Shown here in pieces: positions 52,135-60,266 of a stretch of DNA of 64,000 nucleotides. A model generated the notes under the pieces. It was not told the origin of the DNA. It ran no database searches and saw only the letters and a program-made list of their open reading frames with translations. Position 1 is the first letter of the stretch; each line of letters begins with the position of its first letter. The DNA comes from Collinsella sp. AF23-4AC (GTDB taxonomy: Bacteria > Actinomycetota > Coriobacteriia > Coriobacteriales > Coriobacteriaceae): assembly GCF_003462685.1 (NCBI RefSeq), contig NZ_QRVE01000005.1:1-64000 (forward strand), read 5' to 3'. The position numbers were made by a program, and so were the translations under genes.

Positions 52135-52298
52135 CTAATGATCATTCAACCATGATACCCACCAAAAAGCCCGTCCGATAACATCGGACGGGCCGATAAC
52201 TTGAGATGGGGCGGTCGCGGTGGCGTAAGCTGGGGCGCCGGCGAGCACGCCGGTAAGGAGTGCGGCGGTCAAGCAAGACGGGGAAGAGGTCTTCTCAT
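52135..52298 (-). pseudogene. Remnant of a secreted peptide gene, frameshifted
   Basis: On the minus strand, ATG 52298 follows AAGGAAAC and reads MRRPLPRLA then a stop. A one-base shift continues as TAALLTGVLAGAPAYATATA, a standard signal-peptide hydrophobic core and cleavage region. The shifted frame ends at 52135, in front of mscS. It looks like the start of a lost exported protein, but it is short and the parent family is not recognisable. Confidence 0.4.
52164..52195 (-). terminator. Minus-strand terminator upstream of mscS
   Basis: GCCCGTCCGA and TCGGACGGGC pair over 10 bases; on the minus strand TTTTTGG follows. It ends the ABC operon transcripts. Confidence 0.85.
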
Positions 52299-52361
52299 GG
52301 CAGTTTCCTTAGTTCTTAACCAGTGGTCCCTGCTGACGCTGGATTATCGACATAATATGCG

Positions 52362-52401
52362 AAAACCGCCGCAAAGGCGTCTGTCCCTTTGCGGCGGTTT
52401 T
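52362..52401. repeat. Dispersed hairpin, GGGACAGG family, CCGCCGC stem
   Basis: AAAACCGCCGCAAAGG and CCTTTGCGGCGGTTTT enclose CGTCTGTC. Compared with the CCACCAC copies, each A-T pair in the stem is now G-C on both sides. Confidence 0.85.
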
Positions 52402-52417
52402 GACGTTTGCGCAAATA

Positions 52418-52458
52418 AAACCTGCCAAAATAAACCTGTCCCTTTTTGGCAGGTTTTA
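52418..52458. repeat. Dispersed hairpin, GGGACAGG family, CTGCC stem, at the ATPase stop
   Basis: AAAACCTGCCAAAA and TTTTTGGCAGGTTTT, with loop TAAACCTGTCCC. The right arm includes TTA, the stop codon of the ABC ATPase gene on the minus strand. It mirrors the copy at 17031 with one compensated pair (CTACC to CTGCC). Confidence 0.85.
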
Positions 52459-53250
52459 GCTCAGCAGCATGCGGTCGTTGGCGAGCTCGCCGCCCGAGAC
52501 CTCCTCGAACTTCTGCAGTAGGTCGGCGACGGTGAGCGACTTTTTCTCGTCGCCTGCCACATCGTAGATCACGTGGCCCTCGTGCATCATGATCAGACGG
52601 TTGCCCAGACGGATGGCGTCGTTCATGTTGTGTGTGACCATGAGTGTGGTCAAGTGGTTCTCGTCGACGATCTCCTCGGTCAGGTTGAGTACCTTCGATG
52701 CCGTCTTGGGGTCGAGGGCCGCCGTGTGCTCGTCGAGCAGCAGCAGGCGCGGCTTGGTGAGCGTGGCCATGAGCAAGGTGAGTGCCTGGCGCTGGCCGCC
52801 CGAGAGCAGACCGACCTTGGCGTTGAGGCGCGTGTCCAGACCGAGGTCCAGGCGCTTGAGCAGTTCAACGTACTCGTCCTTCTCGGCCTTGGTGACGCCC
52901 CACGAAAGACCGCGACGCTGGCCGCGGCGCTTGGCGAGGGCCAAGTTCTCGGCAATCTGCATGTCGGCTGCGGTGCCGCGCATGGGGTCCTGGAACACGC
53001 GGCCCAGGTACTTGGCGCGCTGCGACTCGCTCAGACGCGAGATGTCGGTGCCGTCGAGCTCGATAACGCCCGAATCGAGCGGATATACGCCGGCGATGAT
53101 GTTGAGCAGCGTGGATTTGCCGGCGCCGTTACCGCCGATCACGGTTACAAAGTCGCCGTCGTTGAGGGTAAGGTCGACGCCGGTAAGAGCGCGCTTCTCG
53201 GTGACGGTGCCCTTGTTAAAGGTCTTCTTGACGTGTGAGAGCTTAAGCAT
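52456..53250 (-). CDS. ABC transporter ATP-binding protein
   Basis: The 264-residue ATPase has Walker A VIGGNGAGKST, signature LLSGGQRQAL and Walker B LLLLDEHTAALDP, with switch HNMNDA. It is the energy part of an importer with the permease and lipoprotein downstream in coordinates. The stop codon lies inside a repeat hairpin. Confidence 0.92.
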   Translation of the reverse strand: MLKLSHVKKTFNKGTVTEKRALTGVDLTLNDGDFVTVIGGNGAGKSTLLNIIAGVYPLDSGVIELDGTDISRLSESQRAKYLGRVFQDPMRGTAADMQIAENLALAKRRGQRRGLSWGVTKAEKDEYVELLKRLDLGLDTRLNAKVGLLSGGQRQALTLLMATLTKPRLLLLDEHTAALDPKTASKVLNLTEEIVDENHLTTLMVTHNMNDAIRLGNRLIMMHEGHVIYDVAGDEKKSLTVADLLQKFEEVSGGELANDRMLLS

Positions 53251-54166
53251 CTACTTCATCCCCCTTCGTGTAGGAGCTGCGGAGCTTATAGCGCTCCCAA
53301 ACCACGGGCACGCACAGGGCCACGGCGACGATTACGGCGGAGAGCAGCTTCATGTCGTTGGCGTCCATGCCCAACTGCAGCACGATGGCGCGGATAAGGA
53401 AGTACACCACGGAGCCAAAGATGGCGGAGGCAAGACGGACACTAAACTGAGTGAGACCGCCGGGCAGCAGGCGGCCGAGCACCTCGCCGATAACAATGGC
53501 AGCAAGACCGATAACGATGGCACCGGTGCCCATACCAATGTCGGCGTACTTCTGGCTCTGGCAGATGAGCGCGCCCGAAAGGCCGATGAGGGCGTTGGAG
53601 AGCACGAGGGCGATCATCTTGGTGGAGTTGGTGTTGACGCCCAGGGCGCGGATCATGTACTCGTTGTTGCCGGTGGCGCGTAGTGCCGAGCCGATCTCGG
53701 TGCCAAAGAACCAATACAGGATGGCAACGATAGCCACAGCGAGCAAGATGCCCAGGATGATGGCGACGGTGGACTGCGGCAGGCCCGTCATGTTGCTGAC
53801 AGACGAGAAGATGGTGCCCTTGGCAAGGATGGGCGTATTGGATTTGCCCATGATGCGCAGGTTGATGGACCACAGGCTGATCTGGGTGAGGATTCCGGCG
53901 AGGATCGCGGGAATCTCAAAGACGGTGGTCAAAATGCCCGTGATGGCGCCCGCGATGGCACCGGCACACATGCCGGCCAAAACAGCGAGCAGCGGGTCGA
54001 CATTATCATTGACGATGAGTACGGCGCAGACACAGCCGCCGAGGGCAAAGCTGCCGTCGCAGGTCATATCGGGGATGTCGAGCAGGCGGAACGTGATAAA
54101 CACGCCAAGCACCATAATGCCCCAGAGGACGCCCTGCGAAACGGCGCCCTGCAATGCAATGAGCAT
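53243..54166 (-). CDS. ABC transporter permease
   Basis: The 307-residue protein has eight to nine hydrophobic helices and belongs to the branched-chain amino acid/nucleoside-type permease family (LivH-like), as found with TrpXYZ-type systems. It ends 8 bases into the ATPase gene. ATG 54166 is preceded by AGGAGGT. Confidence 0.87.
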   Translation of the reverse strand: MLIALQGAVSQGVLWGIMVLGVFITFRLLDIPDMTCDGSFALGGCVCAVLIVNDNVDPLLAVLAGMCAGAIAGAITGILTTVFEIPAILAGILTQISLWSINLRIMGKSNTPILAKGTIFSSVSNMTGLPQSTVAIILGILLAVAIVAILYWFFGTEIGSALRATGNNEYMIRALGVNTNSTKMIALVLSNALIGLSGALICQSQKYADIGMGTGAIVIGLAAIVIGEVLGRLLPGGLTQFSVRLASAIFGSVVYFLIRAIVLQLGMDANDMKLLSAVIVAVALCVPVVWERYKLRSSYTKGDEVDA

Positions 54167-54267
54167 GCTTCATACCTCCTAGGATAGGGTGGACACGTGA
54201 TTTTCCATAATAGCGGTACCAATGCATAAAAGAGCTGCGGACGGATGTTTTGTCTCATCCGAAACAA

Positions 54268-54300
54268 GCAGGGCGAACGCCGGTCTTTAGCGTTCGCCCC
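54268..54300 (-). promoter_or_regulatory. Hairpin between the lipoprotein gene and permease gene
   Basis: GGGCGAACGC and GCGTTCGCCC form a perfect 10-base stem in the 204-base gap. It has only a weak T-rich tail. Such intercistronic hairpins often keep more of the lipoprotein message than of the membrane parts. Confidence 0.6.
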
Positions 54301-54370
54301 AAGGACTCAGATATTGAATAACGCGGCTGTGGCGCGCGTGCGGGCCCTAGACGCGTTACCGCGCATGGTG

Positions 54371-55351
54371 CTACTCGTCCAGAGCGGAAAGGTCGATACC
54401 CAGAGCCTCGGCCATCTCGTCGTTCTTGACGACGACCAGGTCCTTGCTCGAGAGGTGCTTGATCGGCATATCCTCGGGCTTGGCCTCGCCCTTCAGGATC
54501 TTAACGGCCATCTCGCCTGCGGCGTAGCCCAGGTCCTTATAGTTGATGGAGAGGGTGAACAGGCCGCCGGCCATGCACATACCCTCCTCGCCGGTCACGA
54601 AGGGGAGCTTATTCTCCTTGCAGATCTGGCCGACCTGCGAAGCGCCCGCGGCGATGGTGTTGTCAGTGGGGGAGTACAGCGCGTCGACCTTGCCCACGGC
54701 AGACTCGACGACGGACTGAATCTCGTTGGAGCTCGAGACGGTGAAATCGGTGTACTCGAGGCCCAGCTTGTTGAGCTCCTTCTTGGCGGCTTTGATCTGG
54801 ACGTCGGAGTTGGACTCGGCGGTGCAGTAGAGCAGGCCGACCTTTTTAACGTCGGGCAGGACCTTCTGCATCATCTCGAGCTGCTCGGCGACTGGGGTGA
54901 GGTCGGAAGCGCCCGTGACGTTGGTGCCGGGCTTGTCGTTGTCCTGGACCAGGCCGGAGGCGGCGTAGTCGGTGATGGCACAGCCCACGATGGGGATATC
55001 GGCCGTGGCGCCGGCGGCAGCCTGCGCGGCGGGCGTGGCGATGGCATAAATCAGGTTGACGTTGTCGCCCACAAACTTGTCGGCAATGGACTTACACGTG
55101 GACTGGTCGTTCTGGGCGTTCTTCTGGTCGATCTTGACCTTAAGGCCGCTCTCCTTGATGGCCTTGACAAAGCCGTCGTTGGCGGCATCGAGTGCGGAGT
55201 GCTCGGTGAGTTGCAGAACGCCGATGGTGTAGTCGGAACCGGCGGCAGCAGAGCCGGAACCAGAGTTGCCGCCGCATCCGGCGAGCGGGGCGAGCGCGAG
55301 CAGACCGGCGGAGACCAGAAGGCTCCTGCGGCTGATGGTGATGTCCTTCAT
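54371..55351 (-). CDS. ABC transporter substrate-binding lipoprotein (ABC_sub_bind/TrpX family)
   Basis: The 326-residue lipoprotein has an N-terminal SRRSLLVSAGLLALAPLAGC signal, with lipobox Cys26. Two arginines in SRRSLL also fit a Tat signal, and tatA is present in this genome. The mature part resembles ABC_sub_bind (TrpX-like) proteins that bind aromatic amino acids or similar ligands. GGGGGTAATGAT precedes the start. The ligand is not identified from sequence. Confidence 0.88.
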   Translation of the reverse strand: MKDITISRRSLLVSAGLLALAPLAGCGGNSGSGSAAAGSDYTIGVLQLTEHSALDAANDGFVKAIKESGLKVKIDQKNAQNDQSTCKSIADKFVGDNVNLIYAIATPAAQAAAGATADIPIVGCAITDYAASGLVQDNDKPGTNVTGASDLTPVAEQLEMMQKVLPDVKKVGLLYCTAESNSDVQIKAAKKELNKLGLEYTDFTVSSSNEIQSVVESAVGKVDALYSPTDNTIAAGASQVGQICKENKLPFVTGEEGMCMAGGLFTLSINYKDLGYAAGEMAVKILKGEAKPEDMPIKHLSSKDLVVVKNDEMAEALGIDLSALDE

Positions 55352-55414
55352 ATCATTACCCCCAGTATAAAAATGGCTGGAAACACTGCACTGGGACAAA
55401 GTGCAAGTGGAACT

Positions 55415-55442
55415 ATAGTAGCGCTGATGTCCATTTTTACAA
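55415..55442 (-). promoter_or_regulatory. Probable promoter of the ABC importer operon
   Basis: On the minus strand, TTGTAA and TACTAT are 16 bases apart, about 64 bases before the lipoprotein start. Confidence 0.45.
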
Positions 55443-55511
55443 CAGCCTGGCGGGTTTTTTAATACAGAATCGGATGGGCGGTACGGGTAGTCGAATGGGC
55501 GGCGGAGGGTC

Positions 55512-56297
55512 TTATGCGGCGGAGGAGGCATCGTCCTCGTCCAGGGCGGCGAAGAGCTTCTTGCCGTCGAGGAGACGTGTGGTGACGTTTCTCATTCGGC
55601 CGATCTCTACGGTACGCAACGTGTCATCGGCGCCTCGCGCGTCATAGACCGTTCCCAGCAAATACGAGATGCCGTCTCGTTGCTTGATGGCAAAGGGACG
55701 GAGTGTCATCCGTGCCACTTCGACCTCTCCGCGTGCCGTGACACTCGAAATATCAAAACTCACCGTGGTTCCGTGGTCGATGGCCTGCTCGATGAGCTCG
55801 CAGGCATCGATGCGCTTGACGGGCGTGCGTGTGGCCTTGGTGGATTTGCCGCCTGCGCTTGGAGCAGGCTCGGGTGCATCGAGGTAGCCGCGAACGTCGG
55901 CACTCGCCATGGCGACCAGGTGCTGCGCCATGCTTTTTCGAATGGCGATGGGCGTAGAGCGGTTGCGCATGACCATGCCGTGGAGTCGGATGATCTCTTC
56001 GTCGGTGAGCGGACGGGTCAAGAGCCGATACCCCACGCCGCGCTTGTACTCAATTTCGTATCCGGCATGGCGAAGTGCGGAGATGGCGGTGTAGATGCTG
56101 CGCCGCGCCGCCGAGATGGGCATGCGGGCGGGGTCGCCGGGATGGGCGAGGCGCCGGATCAACTCATCGGAAAGCATGGCCTTGTCCTCACCGGTGTTTT
56201 CGCTTAATAGTTGCAGGATGCGAACGGCGCGATAGGCTGCCATCGAGGCGGCGCCCCTCGTCGTGGTCTCGTAAGTTTCAACAGCGGTTTCGGTCAT
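55512..56297 (-). CDS. WYL-domain transcriptional regulator
   Basis: The 261-residue protein has an N-terminal winged-helix-type region (residues about 15-95, AVRILQLLSE and RSIYTAISALRHAGYEIEYKRG) and a WYL-like ligand-binding domain (about 140-245). WYL proteins often respond to nucleotides or oligonucleotides. ATG 56297 is used because AAAGGA is at the right distance; a GTG 9 bases upstream is too near. It lies upstream of the ABC importer operon, which it could control. Confidence 0.78.
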   Translation of the reverse strand: MTETAVETYETTTRGAASMAAYRAVRILQLLSENTGEDKAMLSDELIRRLAHPGDPARMPISAARRSIYTAISALRHAGYEIEYKRGVGYRLLTRPLTDEEIIRLHGMVMRNRSTPIAIRKSMAQHLVAMASADVRGYLDAPEPAPSAGGKSTKATRTPVKRIDACELIEQAIDHGTTVSFDISSVTARGEVEVARMTLRPFAIKQRDGISYLLGTVYDARGADDTLRTVEIGRMRNVTTRLLDGKKLFAALDEDDASSAA

Positions 56298-56473
56298 GGC
56301 GCCCACGTCCTTTCCGTTTTGGGTGGCGACGGTATGGAGCCTAGGACGCGGGGCTTTCCCAGGGGTGCAGGACGCCCTGGGTGGTCGGTAGTCGTCGGCA
56401 AGCGGCGGGTCGAGTTTTCAACAGCCCTGATCAGCTGACCAAAAACTTGACAAAAGCCTGACGGATGCTGTTG

Positions 56474-56506
56474 AAAAAAGCGCCCCTCGGCTTGCCGAGA
56501 GGCGCT
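56474..56506 (-). terminator. Minus-strand terminator after asnS
   Basis: AGCGCCCCTCGGC and GCCGAGAGGCGCT form the stem, followed on the minus strand by TTTTTT. A larger inverted pair, CAACAGC and GCTGTTG, surrounds the region at 56418-56473. Confidence 0.88.
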
Positions 56507-56546
56507 GGTGCGACACGCTGTAACGCGCGGGACGGAGCTGTGGCGA

Positions 56547-57950
56547 TTAGAAATCGGCGTTGCCCACGGTGCGGGGGTGCGGAAGGACGTCGCGGATGTT
56601 GCCCACGCCGGTCAGATACATGACCAAACGCTCGAAGCCTAGGCCGTAGCCGGCGTGTTTGCAGGAGCCATAGCGGCGCAGGTCAAGATAGTACTTGTAC
56701 TGCTCGGGGGCCATGCCAAGGTCCTTGATGCGGGCCTCGAGCAGATCCAGGCGCTCCTCGCGCTGGGAGCCGCCGATGATCTCGCCGATGCCCGGCACCA
56801 GGCAGTCGGCGGCGGCGACGGTCTTGCCGTCGTCGTTCATGCGCATGTAGAAGGCCTTGATCTCGGCCGGGTAGTCGGTCACGAAGGTCGGGCGCTTAAA
56901 GTGCTCCTCGGTCAGGAAGCGCTCGTGCTCGGTCTGCAGGTCAATGCCCCAGCTCACGGGATAGTCAAACTTGTGACCGGCGGCGACGGCCTGCTCCAGG
57001 ATCTCGACGGCCTCGGTGTAGGTGACGCGGGCAAAGTCGGAGTTTGCAACGTGGTTCAGGCGCTCGATCAGGCCCTTGTCCACAAACTTGTTGAGCATGT
57101 TGAGCTCGTCGGGGCAGGTGGCCATAACGTCCTTAAGAACGTACTTGAGCATGGCCTCGGCGTTATCCATGTAGTCGTTCAGGTCGGCAAAGGCCATCTC
57201 GGGCTCGATCATCCAAAACTCGGCGGCGTGGCGCGTGGTGTTGGAGTTTTCGGCGCGGAAGGTGGGGCCAAAGGTGTACACGTCGCCAAAGGCCATGGCA
57301 AAGTTCTCGGCATTGAGCTGGCCGGACACGGTAAGGCTTGCATGCTTGCCAAAGAAGTCCTGGCTCCAGTCGACCTCTCCGGACGCGGTGAGAGGCGGAT
57401 TTTTGGGGTCGAGCGTAGTCACGCGGAACATCTCACCGGCGCCCTCGCAGTCACTCGTGGTGATGATGGGGGTGTTGACGTAGACAAAGCCCTGCTCCTG
57501 GAAGAAGCGGTGGATGGCGGCAGCCGCGACAGAGCGGATGCGGAACACGGCACGGAACAGGTTGGTGCGCGGGCGCAGGTGCTGCTGGGTGCGCAGGAAC
57601 TCGACGGTTGCGCGCTTCTTCTGCAGCGGGTAGTCCGGGGCGCTCGTGCCCTCTACCTCGATGGAGGTGGCAGAAAGCTCGAAAGGCTGGGGCGCATCGG
57701 GGGTCAGCTTGACGGTACCGGTGCAAATGAGTGCAGCCGAGACGTTTTGGTGGGCGATCTCGTCGTAGTTGCCGAGCGTCTCGCGGTTCATGACGACCTG
57801 CAGGTCGCGGAAGCAGCTGCCGTCGTTGAGCGTGACGAAGCCAAAGTTCTTCATGTCGCGGACGGACTTGACCCAGCCGGCGACAGTGACGGTCTTGCCG
57901 CCGAGCGACTCGGAATCGGCATAGAGCTGCGCGATTTTGGTGCGGTTCAC
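56547..57950 (-). CDS. asnS: Asparaginyl-tRNA synthetase
   Basis: AsnS charges tRNA-Asn. The 467-residue class II enzyme has an OB-fold start [25 protein letters not shown], motif 2 ([20 protein letters not shown]) and motif 3 ([15 protein letters not shown]). GTG 57950 is taken because GGGAGG precedes it and the length then matches the family; an ATG further upstream at 57986 is possible. Confidence 0.92.
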   Translation of the reverse strand: MNRTKIAQLYADSESLGGKTVTVAGWVKSVRDMKNFGFVTLNDGSCFRDLQVVMNRETLGNYDEIAHQNVSAALICTGTVKLTPDAPQPFELSATSIEVEGTSAPDYPLQKKRATVEFLRTQQHLRPRTNLFRAVFRIRSVAAAAIHRFFQEQGFVYVNTPIITTSDCEGAGEMFRVTTLDPKNPPLTASGEVDWSQDFFGKHASLTVSGQLNAENFAMAFGDVYTFGPTFRAENSNTTRHAAEFWMIEPEMAFADLNDYMDNAEAMLKYVLKDVMATCPDELNMLNKFVDKGLIERLNHVANSDFARVTYTEAVEILEQAVAAGHKFDYPVSWGIDLQTEHERFLTEEHFKRPTFVTDYPAEIKAFYMRMNDDGKTVAAADCLVPGIGEIIGGSQREERLDLLEARIKDLGMAPEQYKYYLDLRRYGSCKHAGYGLGFERLVMYLTGVGNIRDVLPHPRTVGNADF

Positions 57951-58057
57951 ATATCCTCCCATAGCGGTTGAATGATAGTTATCCATACAGTTCGATATTC
58001 TAGCAGCTCGGCTCATTTGGGCTATACAGATAAGGTATTGACGGGACGGTTTTCAAA

Positions 58058-58093
58058 CGAAAAGCGCCCGCGGCCAGATGGTCGTGGGCGCTT
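58058..58093 (-). terminator. Minus-strand terminator after the PTS IIA gene
   Basis: AAGCGCCCGCGGCC and GTCGTGGGCGCTT form the stem, followed on the minus strand by TTTTCG. Confidence 0.85.
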
Positions 58094-58129
58094 GGCGTGT
58101 TGCCTATTGGCTGTACGGCGCAGGACTCG

Positions 58130-58693
58130 TTACTTGGTCTTAGCCACCAGCAGCGGGTCGCCCAGCTTGACGAGCGGGTTGCCGCCGATAAGCGTTCCAG
58201 ACTCGCCGACATGGTCGATGCTCTTAAGACGATCGAGCTCGGAGATGATGACGGTCACGATGTCCTCGTGGCCAGCGGCCTTAATGGCATCGCGGTCGAA
58301 ACTGATGAGCGGCTGGCCTGCCTTGACCACATCGCCCATCTCGACAAAGCGGGCAAAACCCTTGCCGTTCATTTGTACGGTGCCCAGGCCGACATGGATG
58401 AACACGCGAAGGCCGTCCTCGGTGATCATGCCAATAGAGTGGTTGGTGACGGTGGTGGCGCCGATGCGGCCGTTAGCGGGCGCATAGATGGTGCCGGTGA
58501 TGGGCTCGATGCCGTAGCCCTGGCCGAGTATACCCGAGGCGATGGTCTCGTCGGGAACCTCGTTTAGATTGACGAGCACACCGTTAACGGGAGCGTAGAT
58601 GACGCCTTCGCGGGTGGCGAAGCTTGCTGCGGGCGGTACGGACGCCTCGCCCGACGAGTTGAACGTGGACTTGAGCGAATCGAGCAGACCCAT
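58130..58693 (-). CDS. PTS glucose-type IIA component (Crr-like)
   Basis: The 187-residue protein has the IIA-Glc fold with the phospho-histidine in VFIHVGLGTVQMNG and the second conserved His in TVTNHSIGMIT. It carries phosphate from HPr to a sugar IIB domain and often regulates other uptake systems. TTGGAGG precedes ATG 58693. No IIBC gene is nearby. Confidence 0.9.
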   Translation of the reverse strand: MGLLDSLKSTFNSSGEASVPPAASFATREGVIYAPVNGVLVNLNEVPDETIASGILGQGYGIEPITGTIYAPANGRIGATTVTNHSIGMITEDGLRVFIHVGLGTVQMNGKGFARFVEMGDVVKAGQPLISFDRDAIKAAGHEDIVTVIISELDRLKSIDHVGESGTLIGGNPLVKLGDPLLVAKTK

Positions 58694-58941
58694 AGATGCC
58701 TCCAACGTATCAAGTGCGCATGTGGCGCACGCGTAGTTTTGCCGGAAACGTTTCGTGTGTGTTTACCGGCTCGGTCAGCGTCTCTATTTTACGCTGCTCA
58801 ACGACGGCCCTGAGCTGGGATTATGTGATATATCAGTTGAAGGGAAACTTATTGCGGATACGTTTCGATGCCGTGCGTCCAAGTGGGGTACGCTTGAAGG
58901 CGATACATAACGTGCGCACGAATCGCGCGAAGGGAGCATAT

Positions 58942-59844
58942 ATGATCGTCGAGAGCCATGCGCTGTGGGGCGAGGAGCCGACCGAGGAATATCCGGCGAC
59001 GTTTACCTATATGGGGGCCGAACCGCTGCCCGGCAAGCCCAATGGTCGTCGCCCTGCAGTGATCATCTGCGGCGGAGGCGCGTTTACGCATATCGCTCCG
59101 CACGAGCAGGACCCGGTGGCGTTTGCCTTTTTGGATCACGGGTACCAGGCCTTTGTTCTCAACTATGTCACGAGTGGCACGGGTGACGTGAGCTTTCCGC
59201 ACCCCCAGGCAGATCTTGCCAAGATGGTCGCCACGGTTCGTGCGAATGCCGACGAGTGGCATGTCGATCCCAAGCGCGTGTGCGTTGTGGGATTCTCGGC
59301 GGGCGGCATGATTTGCGCCTCGCTGGCAACGCAGTGGAAGACCGGTCCCTTCGCGGCACTTGCCGGGGCGCGTCCGGACGACATTCGTCCCGATGCCGTG
59401 GTGCTGGGCTATCCGTTGCTCGACCTTGCCTATGTCCGCGACATGCAGACGCGCGATCCGCGCATCGACTTGCGCGTGCCCAAGACAGGTGGCAAGACGG
59501 GACGCGATTTGCTCAACGACTACCTGTCGATGGTGACCGGCGGCGAGGCGACCGACGAACACCTGGCCGACATCTGTCCCACCACGCACGTTTCGCGTCA
59601 GATGCCGCCGACCTTTGTGTGGGGCGTGTCCGATGACAAAACGGCGCCGATCGCGCAGGTCTATCCGTTTGCTCAGCGTATGGCCGAGGAGGGCGTCGCT
59701 TGCGAGATGCACGTCTTTGACCAAGGCGGTCACGGCCTTTCGCTCGGCAATGCCAATACCGCGGTCGACAACGAGGACAAGCAGGTGGCGGTTCGCCCTT
59801 GGATTCGCCTAGCCTTCCGCTTTTTGGAACGCCACGGGTTTTAG
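58942..59844 (+). CDS. Alpha/beta-hydrolase, esterase-like
   Basis: The 300-residue protein has an oxyanion loop CGGGAFTH, nucleophile elbow GFSAGG with the catalytic Ser, and a C-terminal FDQGGHGLS with the His. It resembles acetyl-xylan-esterase/BD-FAE-type enzymes that act on sugar esters. ATG 58942 follows AAGGGAG. Its stop codon shares its last base with the following TTTTACCAAA hairpin. Confidence 0.84.
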   Translation: MIVESHALWGEEPTEEYPATFTYMGAEPLPGKPNGRRPAVIICGGGAFTHIAPHEQDPVAFAFLDHGYQAFVLNYVTSGTGDVSFPHPQADLAKMVATVRANADEWHVDPKRVCVVGFSAGGMICASLATQWKTGPFAALAGARPDDIRPDAVVLGYPLLDLAYVRDMQTRDPRIDLRVPKTGGKTGRDLLNDYLSMVTGGEATDEHLADICPTTHVSRQMPPTFVWGVSDDKTAPIAQVYPFAQRMAEEGVACEMHVFDQGGHGLSLGNANTAVDNEDKQVAVRPWIRLAFRFLERHGF

Positions 59845-59871
59845 TTACGGCGTTTTACCAAACGCCGTAAC
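59844..59871 (+). terminator. Hairpin with TTTTACCAAA core after the esterase gene
   Basis: GTTACGGCG and CGCCGTAAC enclose TTTTACCAAA. The first base is the G of the stop TAG. Confidence 0.75.
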
Positions 59872-59890
59872 CACTTGACGCTACAAGCCC

Positions 59891-59982
59891 GCCAGGGCGG
59901 CAATCTGCCTTTCAGCTTCGGTGACATGACCAGAAGGTCAATGTCACCTCGCTTCAAGGCACCTTGCTCGCTCTGGCGGGCT
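59891..59982. repeat. Composite intergenic repeat with GACCAGAAGGTC core, copy 2
   Basis: CCAGGGCGGCAA and TTGCTCGCTCTGG enclose the inner hairpin GTGACAT...ATGTCAC around GACCAGAAGGTC. The inner stem differs from that at 22856, but still pairs. The IS element begins immediately to the right. Confidence 0.78.
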
Positions 59983-60021
59983 TTCGCTCATATGACCCAA
60001 TCCGCTGTCAAGAGCCACAAT

Positions 60022-60057
60022 GGCCCCGCCGACCGCTTGCAATCGGTCGGCGGGGCC
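60022..60057. repeat. Perfect hairpin in the IS non-coding end
   Basis: GGCCCCGCCGACCG and CGGTCGGCGGGGCC form a 14-base stem with an 8-base loop, close to the left end of the element. Confidence 0.85.
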
Positions 60058-60266
60058 TGCCGTTAACCCGTCCCGGTCCGCCCCCGGCATGTCATCGACG
60101 CCTTCGGCTCAGTCTCATATCCGCGGATACCGTTCTGTCGGCCCGCACTCCATTCCTTCGGCGGGGTTCCCCAAGTCTGTCGAGGCGCATGCGGAGGGCT
60201 CCGCGCGCACAGCGAAATAGGGGGTATCCCCGAAGGCCGCCCGGCTCGCCGGGACGGGGGCTATGT
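60058..60266 (-). ncRNA. Candidate bridge/seek RNA region of the IS element
   Basis: IS110-family transposases use a structured RNA transcribed from the element's non-coding end to select target and donor DNA. In IS1111-type elements it lies downstream of the transposase, which is this stretch. Several hairpins are visible, for example GGGGTATCCCC at 60219-60229. I cannot assign the target- and donor-binding loops without comparison with other copies. Confidence 0.35.

Noticed and set aside
57951..58030. T-box leader before asnS
   Set aside because: The interval is too short and lacks the conserved AGGGTGG T-box sequence and specifier domain.
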